Of a DNA stretch of 64,000 nucleotides, positions 26,302-35,139 are shown piece by piece. The DNA comes from an uncultured Porphyromonadaceae bacterium (GTDB lineage: Bacteria; Bacteroidota; Bacteroidia; Bacteroidales; Muribaculaceae): assembly GCA_947567425.1 (NCBI GenBank), contig CANOLV010000002.1, positions 171,483 to 235,482 on the forward strand, given 5' to 3'. The first letter of the stretch is position 1; each line of letters begins with the position of its first letter. The notes below the pieces were generated by a model. That model ran no database searches. It saw only the letters and a list, made by a program, of their open reading frames with translations, and was not told where the DNA came from. A program made the position numbers and the translations under genes.

Positions 26302-29300
26302 AAAAGTCATTGTCAGCGATTGTAATGGTTGCCTTATATGCTTCCATTTATTGCCGTGCGGATAATTCGGCAGTAGACAAATCTTTGTCGGTCGGTGAAA
26401 TTCCAATCACCTCAGGATTCACACAATCAGGTGCAAAGACTTATACTGTGCCGTTAAACATTCCAGCCGGTATCAATGAAGAGATGACTCCGACTTTGTC
26501 CCTCGATTACAATAGTCAAGCAGGAAACGGCGCTGTCGGTATAGGATGGAATATTTCGGGGGTCTCATCTATAACCAGGACCTCAAAAAGTGTCAGATTG
26601 GACGGATTCGTCGAAGGCATAAAATTGAATAGTTCGGACGCGTTCCTTATAGATGGAATAAGGCTGATATTGGTAAGCAATGATGCTTCTGAGGCAACCT
26701 ATAAATCGGAATTTGGCAATATAAAGGCTAAGTCACATATTACATCGGGAGATATAGACTATTTCGTGGTATATTATCCTAATGGATTAATGGCTACGTT
26801 TGGATATGGCGTAGGATCTGGTCATAAAATATCTTTTCCGATAACATCATTAGCCGACCAAAGAGGGAATAAGGTCGAATATGCCTATATATCTTCGGCT
26901 CAACCTCTAATAAATAAGATAACATACAATGGCAATTCCGTATCATTCACATATTCTGACAGAAAGGACAGCATACCGTCATATTCGGCCGGGCAATGCC
27001 GAACTTTGAAGTCGTTGCTTACTGGCATATCTTGTATGTATGGTAGTAATGAAACCGGGAAATATACTTTGAGCTATGGAAATTACGGCTATCTATGCTC
27101 TAAATCTAAGTTGTCGACAATAGAATATTCCGCAGGAGCGTCGTCTTTGAATCCGCTAAAATTTAGTTACGGTCAATATTCATCTACAATATTTAATAAT
27201 AGTACAAAAGCAAAACTCTCCAGCCATTATGAAAATCAGATATTGGTCCGAGGGAAATTCGATTATATAAACAATTCTGAAAGTTTCCTGTGTATTCCTG
27301 ATGAAGATCCGTATTGGTATGAAATGCCCAAAACTGACTGTTACTTTTTCGACAGCAAATACCAATCCAATCAGCATATATATTTATATAAAAAATTGAG
27401 TAACGGTACGATATCTCCGATTGACTCAATATTAATAGGCGAGGGCTTCCGTGACATTTTTTGTGCAGATTTAGACGGAACTCAAGAAGAGTCAATCGTA
27501 AAGGTAAACAATACTGAAAACGAGACGGAAGAGACTTTGATTTTTGATGTTTTTACAACGGCGAAATCCGGTCTCACAAAGCGATATTCTCGAAAATACA
27601 AGCTGAATACTGTCAACAGCATGAAAGGTGTGACAAGCATCCAGCCAAAATTTTACTTTGCATCTGATTTCGATGGTGATGGCAAAATGGAGATTTTTGC
27701 AATTTCGGCCCATAAACATTTTGGCAAAAAGTCGCTTGGCTCCCGTTGCTACATTTTTGACCTTGAGTCTGACGAAATGCAAGATATTGGAGCAGAAATA
27801 GAATATGTCCATGAATTTTTCGGGACAAAACAACGAGATCCAGAAGAGGTAAAAAAGAAGACAGATAAACTCTTTGTGATAGATTATGACGGTGATGGGA
27901 AGAGCGATATTTGTCATATAGACGGAAACGGTACATACATCTACACCTTTAACCGAGAATCTTCCGGAAAATTTTCAATGGCCTTGGTTGCAACATATCC
28001 GGCGTTAAAACGCTCAAATTTAGAGAAACGTGAAATTTTTGCATACGATATGAATGGCGATGGCATTTCTGATTTCGCAGTTTCACCGGAACTTTCAGAA
28101 ACGAATCCAAAATGGACGTACCATTACGGACGCGGAGACGGTACATTCGAGAAGATTACATTAGGGGCTTGGGAGCCTATGTATAACAAAGGTGACTATT
28201 TTTTCATTCAAGACGTAAATTCCGACGGACTCGGCGATTTGGTAAGATGCAATTCGTCAGTTGCACAAGTGTTCATTAACAGTAACGGAGCTTTTGTCGA
28301 TACGCCGAGCGCCGGCATACTGCTCTCTTCCGGTGGAGTGTCTGATTCCTATGCCAGAGTGGCTCCTGTCAGCATGACCACAAGAAACAGTTTCACAAAA
28401 TTGCTTGTATACGACAGCAAAGGAAACGTTGATTTGTATGGCACAGCGGAAAATGCATCTTTGGAAGCGTTGTGTAAAAGTATGACAAACAGCTTGGGAG
28501 TTAAAGAGACAAATTCTTATAAATTGGCTTCCGACCAAAATTCTTCGATTTGTCGGCCGGGTTCGGGTGCTGTATATCCATATGTGAATATTAATGAAGA
28601 TATCCCCGTTCTGTCGGGCGTATCAACATCGGTGGACGGTCTCGAACTGCTGTCGGAGGATTACCAATATAACAATCCTGTATACCACCGTCAAGGTCTT
28701 GGATTCCTTGGATTCCAAATTATATCAAAAACAAATACCAGGGGGGAATCCTATCTTCAGGCGTTTGATGTGAAAAGTTATGGAATGATGGTGCAGGATA
28801 TGACCCCCCGGGAGGTGACTACATATAAATATGCAATTATAGCCAATGGCGACGGCACTAAGCGTGTAGCCCCTAACTTGATAACCGTTAGCGACAAGGC
28901 CGACATGACAACTCTCCAGGTTAAGATTGAATATGACCAATACGGCAATACTACTTTTAAAGAGGTGTCGTATGGTAACGGCCTGTATGACAGAGAAACT
29001 TATGAATATATCAATAACGATGTGTTGGCACATGGTTACATGCTCGGCTTGATGAAAAAACGCACGGTCATGTATCAAAGTCAAACAAAAACACACACCA
29101 TTGTAGAAACATACCCGTCTTATGACCGCGGTCTGCCGACGGAAAAACTGACATCTTGTGGAGGACAGCCTGTTAAGAGTGAAATGTATGAATACTACGC
29201 CAACGGATTGTTGAAGTTGGTAACTGAAAAACAATATTCATCCTCTAAGGAACTTAAGACATCGCACGTTTATGATTCCCGTAATCGATTGTCAAAGACC

Positions 29301-32117
29301 ACTGATTATATGGGTTTTGTGACAGATTATACATATTTCCCTGAAAACGGATTGGTTAAATCCGTTAAAGACAAGGCTGGGGAGACGTTATATGCTTATG
29401 ATGCTTTCGGCCGTGAAAAGTCACGTCGCGACCCTGTTAATCCTGAGATATCAACATCATACTCATGGCCGAGTGGCACTTCTTCCGGCTATTGCTTAAC
29501 GGTTAAGACGAATGGTGTTCCTGTAGAGACACATTATGATGCCTTAAACCGCGAGGTTAGACGGGTGGAAATGCGTGTTGACGGCAAGAAAAGCGCAGTC
29601 GACACTGAATATGACATATTTGGCAATGTCGCATCAGTGTCGTTGCCCTATATCAACGGTTCTGCGCCTGCGCAAAAGATTGAATATGAATATGACTCGT
29701 TTGGCCGGAAGTTATCTGAGACATTCCCCTCGGGCAAAAAGAATAGTTACACTTATGGACGGTTGACCGCCACGGAGACCGTCAATGAAGTCCAGACTGT
29801 CAAAACGTTAGACTTCCGTGGAAATGTTATTAAAGTGACCGACCCGTCGGGTTCGGTAGAATATGAACTCGGAGCTGACGGACAACCCGAAAAAATTACT
29901 GCAAATGGCGACATAACCACTACGTTTGTCTATGACGCGTTTCGCCGTCTTATTAGCCGTACAGACCCAAGCTTCGGCACGGAGTCATACACCTATGATG
30001 CTTCCGGAAACATTAAGACAAAGACCGATGCGATAGGCCAAACCACTACGTATGAGTACGACGGGTTCAACCGCGTCACAAGCATAAACATGCCCGAAAT
30101 GACGGTTACGAATACTTACGATGCCGCTTCGGGATATTTGACATCTGTTACGTCGTCAAATGGATTCTTCCGCACAAACACTTACGACGCACCGGGACGT
30201 ATTGTTGAAAGTGTTGAAAGTTTCGATGGTCATACGTTGACAGCAAGGAATACATATAACAACGACAAACTAAGCAAAGCTGTATACATTTCTGATAGAG
30301 GATTCACAGTGTCAGAAAGTTATTCATATACAGGAGGAAAATTGTCGTCCATCGTTATGAATGATTCGGTGCAGATATATCAGGTGATTGGCATGAATGC
30401 CCTTGGCCAAGTGACAGAAAAGTCTTCCGGAGGTATGAAGACTTCATTTACTTACGACGAATATGGCAGCCTTACAGGTCGGCGTGACACATGGGGCAAT
30501 GCAGTCATAAACGATGTGTCGCTCGACTTCGACCCATATACCGGCAATCTGCTGTCACGCACCGACAATCTTCGGAATTTGATCGAACAGTTTGACTACG
30601 ACGGTCTAAACCGCCTAATAGGTTATGGAGATAATACGCTATGGTATGCCGACAACGGAAATATTGTGGCAAAGTCAGATGCCGGAATCTTCGGCTACAC
30701 AGAGCCCACCAAACCGTATGCCCTGACCGCGGCAGTGTTTGCCGACGGGACATTACCTACCCGCGAGCAGAATATAACATATACATCGTTTATGCGTCCT
30801 TCGGTTCTGTCGGAGGATGAACGTACTGCAACGTTTACGTATGGTCCGGAATTTAACAGGATAAAGTTGCGTCACGAGCGCAAGTCTCAATATAGGTCTC
30901 AATGTTTCTATTTGGGAGGTAACTACGAGTTTGAGAATGTGTCACTTATGCAACTTGCAGAGAAAGAGGAGCCATCTGAGCCTGTCCCGGCTGAGCCGGT
31001 TCTTCCCGGTATATTTGACACGAATGGAGTCTCCATCACGGACAAACCCGGAAGTGGCGACTTCCAGGACATGAAGCAGACGATGTATGATGTCGAGCGT
31101 ATTTATCTCGGCGGTGACGCTTATACAGCTCCTGCCGTATTAGTTAAAAATACATTAGGCAGAGGAAGCCGTAAGCTTTACTACATCGTCCGCGACCATG
31201 TGGGGAGCATTGTTGCGTTGGTCGAGGCCGACGGCGGAAAGGTCGCCTCGGGGCTTAGCTATGACGCTTGGGGACGGTTGCGCGATCCGCAGACCCATGA
31301 GGTCTACGCGCCGGGCAAGGAGCCGGCGTTGATTCTCGGACGGGGTTACGGAAGCCATGAATATCTGTACGACTTCGGGCTCGTAAACATGAATGCCAGG
31401 CTCTACGACCCCGTGGTTGGGCGCTTCCTGTCGCCTGACCCTTACGTGCAGGATCCCGGCATGCCGCAAAACTTCAACCGCTACTCCTACTGTCTCAACA
31501 ACCCGCTACTCTATAAAGATCCATCAGGAGAGCTATTTTTTATAGATGATTTCATTTTCGGATTTTGGAAAGGAGTATTTAAAGGGAAGAATCCTTTAAA
31601 GATGGGATGGAAATCTATCCGAAACTCGTTTAATATATGGAATGGTCTTTATTCTCTTGATACTAATAAAGGCTGGGGGATGATTGGTGAGTTTCTGTCA
31701 AGATTCACCTGGCAACTACCCCAAACTATAGGAGGATTTTTCTATGGACATGCCTTAAATATGGCAGGCCGTGTAAAGGATGTCGAGAGCAAATATGGTG
31801 TCACCGTAATTCAGACATATACGATGAAAAACGCAGTCACTATTGGTAATTTTATAGTCGGACAACCGGATTTAGAGCCAGACCCCAATAATTCGACCTT
31901 TCAACACGAATATGGACATTATATTCAAAGTCAGAAATTGGGTCCCTTGTACCTCCTCATGGTAGGTATTCCATCTGCTATCAACGTCAAGTGGGGTAAA
32001 GACCACGAATATCAACCTTATGAGATAGGTGCAAACTGGCATGCATATAGGTATTTTTCATCGTTGGGTATAAATTTTAAGTGGGATACTTTAAAGAATC
32101 CATTTTCTAAACCGTAA
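26298..32117 (+). CDS. Giant secreted SpvB/FG-GAP/YD-repeat (Rhs-type) toxin with metallopeptidase-like tip
   Basis: The 1939-residue protein has a signal peptide (about 1-21) and an SpvB-like domain (about 30-300, with TYTVPLNIPAGINEEMTPTLSLDYNSQ split over its start). Four DxDGDG-type calcium/FG-GAP repeats follow (near residues 454, 531, 585 and 640), then many YD repeats (about 990-1480). The Rhs core ends in GRFLSPDPYVQDPG, then NRYSYCLNNPL and YKDPSGE (about 1710-1745). This resembles TcB/TcC and Rhs shells that enclose a toxic C-terminus. The last 195 residues are AT-rich and contain QHEYGHYIQ (HExxH, residues 1870-1874), a likely zinc peptidase tip. The C-terminus has no T9SS tail. 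Two exported paralogues downstream are immunity candidates. Confidence 0.85.
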   Translation: MKKSLSAIVMVALYASIYCRADNSAVDKSLSVGEIPITSGFTQSGAKTYTVPLNIPAGINEEMTPTLSLDYNSQAGNGAVGIGWNISGVSSITRTSKSVRLDGFVEGIKLNSSDAFLIDGIRLILVSNDASEATYKSEFGNIKAKSHITSGDIDYFVVYYPNGLMATFGYGVGSGHKISFPITSLADQRGNKVEYAYISSAQPLINKITYNGNSVSFTYSDRKDSIPSYSAGQCRTLKSLLTGISCMYGSNETGKYTLSYGNYGYLCSKSKLSTIEYSAGASSLNPLKFSYGQYSSTIFNNSTKAKLSSHYENQILVRGKFDYINNSESFLCIPDEDPYWYEMPKTDCYFFDSKYQSNQHIYLYKKLSNGTISPIDSILIGEGFRDIFCADLDGTQEESIVKVNNTENETEETLIFDVFTTAKSGLTKRYSRKYKLNTVNSMKGVTSIQPKFYFASDFDGDGKMEIFAISAHKHFGKKSLGSRCYIFDLESDEMQDIGAEIEYVHEFFGTKQRDPEEVKKKTDKLFVIDYDGDGKSDICHIDGNGTYIYTFNRESSGKFSMALVATYPALKRSNLEKREIFAYDMNGDGISDFAVSPELSETNPKWTYHYGRGDGTFEKITLGAWEPMYNKGDYFFIQDVNSDGLGDLVRCNSSVAQVFINSNGAFVDTPSAGILLSSGGVSDSYARVAPVSMTTRNSFTKLLVYDSKGNVDLYGTAENASLEALCKSMTNSLGVKETNSYKLASDQNSSICRPGSGAVYPYVNINEDIPVLSGVSTSVDGLELLSEDYQYNNPVYHRQGLGFLGFQIISKTNTRGESYLQAFDVKSYGMMVQDMTPREVTTYKYAIIANGDGTKRVAPNLITVSDKADMTTLQVKIEYDQYGNTTFKEVSYGNGLYDRETYEYINNDVLAHGYMLGLMKKRTVMYQSQTKTHTIVETYPSYDRGLPTEKLTSCGGQPVKSEMYEYYANGLLKLVTEKQYSSSKELKTSHVYDSRNRLSKTTDYMGFVTDYTYFPENGLVKSVKDKAGETLYAYDAFGREKSRRDPVNPEISTSYSWPSGTSSGYCLTVKTNGVPVETHYDALNREVRRVEMRVDGKKSAVDTEYDIFGNVASVSLPYINGSAPAQKIEYEYDSFGRKLSETFPSGKKNSYTYGRLTATETVNEVQTVKTLDFRGNVIKVTDPSGSVEYELGADGQPEKITANGDITTTFVYDAFRRLISRTDPSFGTESYTYDASGNIKTKTDAIGQTTTYEYDGFNRVTSINMPEMTVTNTYDAASGYLTSVTSSNGFFRTNTYDAPGRIVESVESFDGHTLTARNTYNNDKLSKAVYISDRGFTVSESYSYTGGKLSSIVMNDSVQIYQVIGMNALGQVTEKSSGGMKTSFTYDEYGSLTGRRDTWGNAVINDVSLDFDPYTGNLLSRTDNLRNLIEQFDYDGLNRLIGYGDNTLWYADNGNIVAKSDAGIFGYTEPTKPYALTAAVFADGTLPTREQNITYTSFMRPSVLSEDERTATFTYGPEFNRIKLRHERKSQYRSQCFYLGGNYEFENVSLMQLAEKEEPSEPVPAEPVLPGIFDTNGVSITDKPGSGDFQDMKQTMYDVERIYLGGDAYTAPAVLVKNTLGRGSRKLYYIVRDHVGSIVALVEADGGKVASGLSYDAWGRLRDPQTHEVYAPGKEPALILGRGYGSHEYLYDFGLVNMNARLYDPVVGRFLSPDPYVQDPGMPQNFNRYSYCLNNPLLYKDPSGELFFIDDFIFGFWKGVFKGKNPLKMGWKSIRNSFNIWNGLYSLDTNKGWGMIGEFLSRFTWQLPQTIGGFFYGHALNMAGRVKDVESKYGVTVIQTYTMKNAVTIGNFIVGQPDLEPDPNNSTFQHEYGHYIQSQKLGPLYLLMVGIPSAINVKWGKDHEYQPYEIGANWHAYRYFSSLGINFKWDTLKNPFSKP

Positions 32118-32130
32118 TATTGAGTTAGTG

Positions 32131-32808
32131 ATGAAAGTACCTAAATTTATGCGCTTGGCGGTTGGAATAATATTTTTAATATGTTGCCATTTAGCTAGTG
32201 CACAGGAAGAGTGTGACTCTCTTGTTGGTTTTGCTTCCGATCGTGATTCCATCGCGATGCCACAAGAAAAAGCAATGGATGAGTTTAAATTGCATAATGC
32301 CATGGTTTCATATGGAGCAACTGTGCCGTTCCATAGATCGATGCTCTGGCAGACTACATTGGCGTTTGACGTTAGAATTATGAAAAATATCTATGTCGGT
32401 GTAACTTTGGAGTGTAAAATGCACCGAACTTGGGATTTTAAAGAGTATAGAGACACGTTATATGGCTCATCAATTGAGCTTACCGTAAAAGCTTTTTCTA
32501 ATCCCATATTCCAAAAGAAGAAGTTCGCCGCCGGCTTTTGGGGCGATTTTGGTATTGGGAAATATGATGGATATTATTGGCATACCTCAAAAGTTGGTAA
32601 TGATGCCTTGAATGACGAAACCGGGTGTATCCGATACTATCTAAAGATTATAGGCGGAGTTTACTTCAAATATAGGCGTATCTATGCAACAGTCGGTTAC
32701 CACGTCAACAATCTGGAACTAAAGCCATTTGGACATACTACTCATGGGGGTATATTCCGCAAGCCGTCGCTCAACGGCTTGTCGCTGATGGTGAGGTTCG
32801 GACTATGA
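32131..32808 (+). CDS. Exported beta-rich protein, candidate immunity protein (copy 1)
   Basis: The 225-residue protein starts at ATG 32131 (a GTG stands just before), 13 bases after the toxin gene. A signal peptide ends at LASAQ (about residue 25). The rest alternates polar and aromatic strands, as in small outer-membrane barrels. It is a paralogue of the gene at 33378. Both share AFSNPIF, GDFG, GGVYxKYR, NLxL and GIFRxP, and end with VRF near the C-terminus. I do not know the family. Its place behind a toxin tip with a peptidase motif, and its export, fit an immunity protein acting outside the cytoplasm (inference). Confidence 0.65.
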   Translation: MKVPKFMRLAVGIIFLICCHLASAQEECDSLVGFASDRDSIAMPQEKAMDEFKLHNAMVSYGATVPFHRSMLWQTTLAFDVRIMKNIYVGVTLECKMHRTWDFKEYRDTLYGSSIELTVKAFSNPIFQKKKFAAGFWGDFGIGKYDGYYWHTSKVGNDALNDETGCIRYYLKIIGGVYFKYRRIYATVGYHVNNLELKPFGHTTHGGIFRKPSLNGLSLMVRFGL

Positions 32809-32875
32809 CCGTAAATCCACTTAATTGTACATATTACTTTTGCAGATATAATTGAAATGATAAATGATTATAGGA

Positions 32876-33352
32876 ATGAGTAAATCGAAGATTTTGAGTT
32901 ATATTGTCAGCATTGTCATCTGTCTGCCATTGCTTTCTACTACATGTGACGATGCTATTGGTTTTGATATATTGGAAATAGAGAATAAGACTGACGTGCC
33001 GATAATCATGGTGCTTATGCGTGATAATCTATATCCTTATTGGACGCATTTTTCTGACGCGCTTAACAATGGCAGTCGTGTTGCGGCTGGGGAGAGTATG
33101 ATGGCATTTAGTGAAAGAGACCGAGAGCAATATTTTGCCCGGGTGTCGGCGGTGCAAGTGTTAGTCTATGATGCCACGGACGTAGGCGACGACTTAGTGG
33201 AATTTTATAAATATGCGAGCCAAAACCGGTGTGAGATGGTGCAATATCTGTTTACTCCTAAAGAACTTGAGGCTATGAGGTGGACTATAACCGTCACTCC
33301 CGACGATGTGCTTGACTATCAGAAGAACCACGGCGCGGAAGATGAATTGTAG
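32876..33352 (+). CDS. Probable lipoprotein of unknown function between the two exported paralogues
   Basis: The 158-residue protein (start ATG 32876; an ATG at 32864 adds four residues) has an N-terminal hydrophobic stretch ending in LLSTTC, a plausible lipobox. A small mixed domain follows (EIENKTDVPIIMVLMRDNLYP at its start, FTPKELEAMRWTITV near the end). I do not recognise it. It is in the same direction as, and between, the two immunity candidates, so it is probably part of the toxin locus cargo. Confidence 0.6.
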   Translation: MSKSKILSYIVSIVICLPLLSTTCDDAIGFDILEIENKTDVPIIMVLMRDNLYPYWTHFSDALNNGSRVAAGESMMAFSERDREQYFARVSAVQVLVYDATDVGDDLVEFYKYASQNRCEMVQYLFTPKELEAMRWTITVTPDDVLDYQKNHGAEDEL

Positions 33353-33377
33353 CTAACTTTTTAATTGGTCATTTCAC

Positions 33378-34034
33378 ATGTCTATAAGGATAATATTGTT
33401 TGCCATAATCGTCATGGCATTCGAAGTGTGCTCCGGACAGGAGGTAGCTGCGATGCCTGGCAATGTGCAGGATTCATCGGTCGTGGCGATATCGTCTGAC
33501 GGGCGAAAAGAGGACTTCCACCGGTTTATGATGTCGTTCGGAAAATCTTTTACGTTCAGTTCGTCGGCCCAATATTTTATAGACGTGGCAATGCACGTGA
33601 GGGCGTATAAGAATCTCTTTGTAGGATTGAATGTCGAAAACGTCAGACGTGAATGGCGGCGAGAACTGGAGGCCGACACGATATTCGGAATTAAGTATGA
33701 CCTTTCGGTGTTGGCATTTTCCAATCCTATTTTTCGGCGGGGCTGGTCGGCAATGGGTCTCTACGGCGATTTTGGTGCGGGAATATTTACGTATGACCGC
33801 TGGGTGGGACTTCCCGGAGGATTTAACTATTATGACAAGTTTTCAGAGACGCAGTGGTATATGAGGCTTAACGGAGGAGTGTATTATAAATATCGCGGAA
33901 TCATAGCCACCCTCGGCATATTTGTCAGCAACTTGGATTTACGCCATTATGACGGACACAAGGCATCGGCCGGCATATTCCGCAGGCCACGGGAGTATGG
34001 ACTACAGCTGTCGGTCAGGTTCGTGATGTGGTAG
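33378..34034 (+). CDS. Exported beta-rich protein, candidate immunity protein (copy 2)
   Basis: The 218-residue protein has a signal peptide (about 1-20, ending near VCSGQ). Its body is parallel to the 32131 gene, with about 30-35% identity by eye over the last 150 residues (AFSNPIFRRG, GDFGAG, GGVYYKYRGIIATLG, GIFRRP). Two diverged copies behind one toxin are typical of immunity arrays that keep older specificities. Its last 33 bases overlap, tail to tail, the end of the cytidylate-kinase-like gene on the other strand. That overlap marks the right boundary of the accessory locus. Confidence 0.62.
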   Translation: MSIRIILFAIIVMAFEVCSGQEVAAMPGNVQDSSVVAISSDGRKEDFHRFMMSFGKSFTFSSSAQYFIDVAMHVRAYKNLFVGLNVENVRREWRRELEADTIFGIKYDLSVLAFSNPIFRRGWSAMGLYGDFGAGIFTYDRWVGLPGGFNYYDKFSETQWYMRLNGGVYYKYRGIIATLGIFVSNLDLRHYDGHKASAGIFRRPREYGLQLSVRFVMW

Positions 34035-34673
34035 CGCCGGTGCGTCGGCCAGACGGCGGCGCACATAGTCGCACACCACTTCGGCTATGTCGTCCATCGG
34101 CATCGTCGACGAGTCGATGGTCAGGTCGTATGTCTTGGCGTCGCCCCACGTCTTGTCGGTATAGAAGTTGTAGTAGCCCGCGCGCAGCTTGTTGGTCTTT
34201 TCCGCCAGGGAGCGGGCCTGCTGTTCGGTCAGGCTGTCGCCGCGCCGCATGATCCGCTTGACGCATTCATCCATCGGCGCATGGACAAACACATTGATGC
34301 ACCGGGGATGGTCGCGGAGCACATAGTCGGAACTCCTTCCCACGATCACGCACGACGACTTTTCGGCCAGCGAGTGGATCAGATCGCTCATGGCGCGATA
34401 GAGGTTGTCGTCGCTTATTGAAGTCGATCCAGTATACACCGTATACGGATTATATCCCATCGAAAATGAAAATATTCCGTTCAGGAATTTCGGGAATTTC
34501 TCGTCGCTGCGTTTGAAAAATTCCTCGCTCACTCCGGCCTTCTTGGCCGCCTCAAGCAGAAGCTCCTTGTCGTAATACGCTATGCCGAGTTTCTTGGCCA
34601 GACACATGCCGAGCTCCCTGCCGCCGCTGCCGAACTGCCTGCCTATGGTGATGACAAAATTGTTTTTATTCAT
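34002..34673 (-). CDS. Cytidylate kinase-like family protein
   Basis: The 223-residue protein starts at ATG 34673. The N-terminal nucleotide loop GRQFGSGGRELG (residues about 9-20) and SSCVIVGRSSDYVL near 103-116 are those of the cytidylate-kinase-like family common in Bacteroidetes and Firmicutes. A later RIMRRGDSLTEQQAR lid and DLTIDSS follow. The family is an ATPase/kinase relative whose substrate is not established, so I do not call it cmk. It has a TAAATTTG -7-like box at 34695-34702, divergent from the next gene. Confidence 0.85.
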   Translation of the reverse strand: MNKNNFVITIGRQFGSGGRELGMCLAKKLGIAYYDKELLLEAAKKAGVSEEFFKRSDEKFPKFLNGIFSFSMGYNPYTVYTGSTSISDDNLYRAMSDLIHSLAEKSSCVIVGRSSDYVLRDHPRCINVFVHAPMDECVKRIMRRGDSLTEQQARSLAEKTNKLRAGYYNFYTDKTWGDAKTYDLTIDSSTMPMDDIAEVVCDYVRRRLADAPALPHHEPDRQL

Positions 34674-34723
34674 AATCGTAGGGTTTGAATAGGGCAAATT
34701 TAGTGCTTTTATCGGAAATTTAC

Positions 34724-34731
34724 TATCTTTG
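34724..34731 (+). promoter_or_regulatory. -7 element for the 34756-37265 gene group
   Basis: TATCTTTG lies 24 bases before the ATG at 34756. No clear -33 box is seen. Confidence 0.45.
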
Positions 34732-34755
34732 TGGCTATAGATTATCATCAAAGTT

Positions 34756-35124
34756 ATGAATGAAGAACTGAAAAAGCTTTTGAGCGACGACTCCGACGGT
34801 CTGATGACTTACGAATATATCGCAAACCACATCGACGAAATCGACCCCGTGATCGACGTCCTGATCGACCAGATGATAGCGGTCGACAAGAACGGACAGT
34901 TTCTCGTCAGCGCCGCGCGCTACCTGTCGGCCATCGACGCCGCTAAGTATGCCGACGGCATAAGCAGGCTCATAGCCGCCGCCATCGACAAGGACCGCGA
35001 ACATAAATACATCGGCGACCTCCTGACGCTCTGGCCCGGCTACCAGACGCAGATAGAGAGTCTGAACGCATCCGACAATAACTTCCGCAGGATATACAAG
35101 CGGCTGTATCCGACCAGCATGTAA
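34756..35124 (+). CDS. Small conserved-looking helical protein of unknown function
   Basis: The 122-residue acidic helical protein has no signal peptide. Host-like codon use and tight spacing (15 bases) to the cyclophilin gene argue that it is real. Segments such as YEYIANHIDEIDPVIDVLI and QFLVSAARYLSAID look like short helical repeats. I do not recognise a family or function. Confidence 0.7.
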   Translation: MNEELKKLLSDDSDGLMTYEYIANHIDEIDPVIDVLIDQMIAVDKNGQFLVSAARYLSAIDAAKYADGISRLIAAAIDKDREHKYIGDLLTLWPGYQTQIESLNASDNNFRRIYKRLYPTSM

Positions 35125-35139
35125 CTACAACTCAAGATA

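Noticed and set aside
29270-30620. Repeated short units that might be a CRISPR array or tandem DNA repeat
   Set aside because: The repetition is at protein level (YD repeats); DNA copies vary in sequence and spacing and there are no constant repeats with unique spacers.
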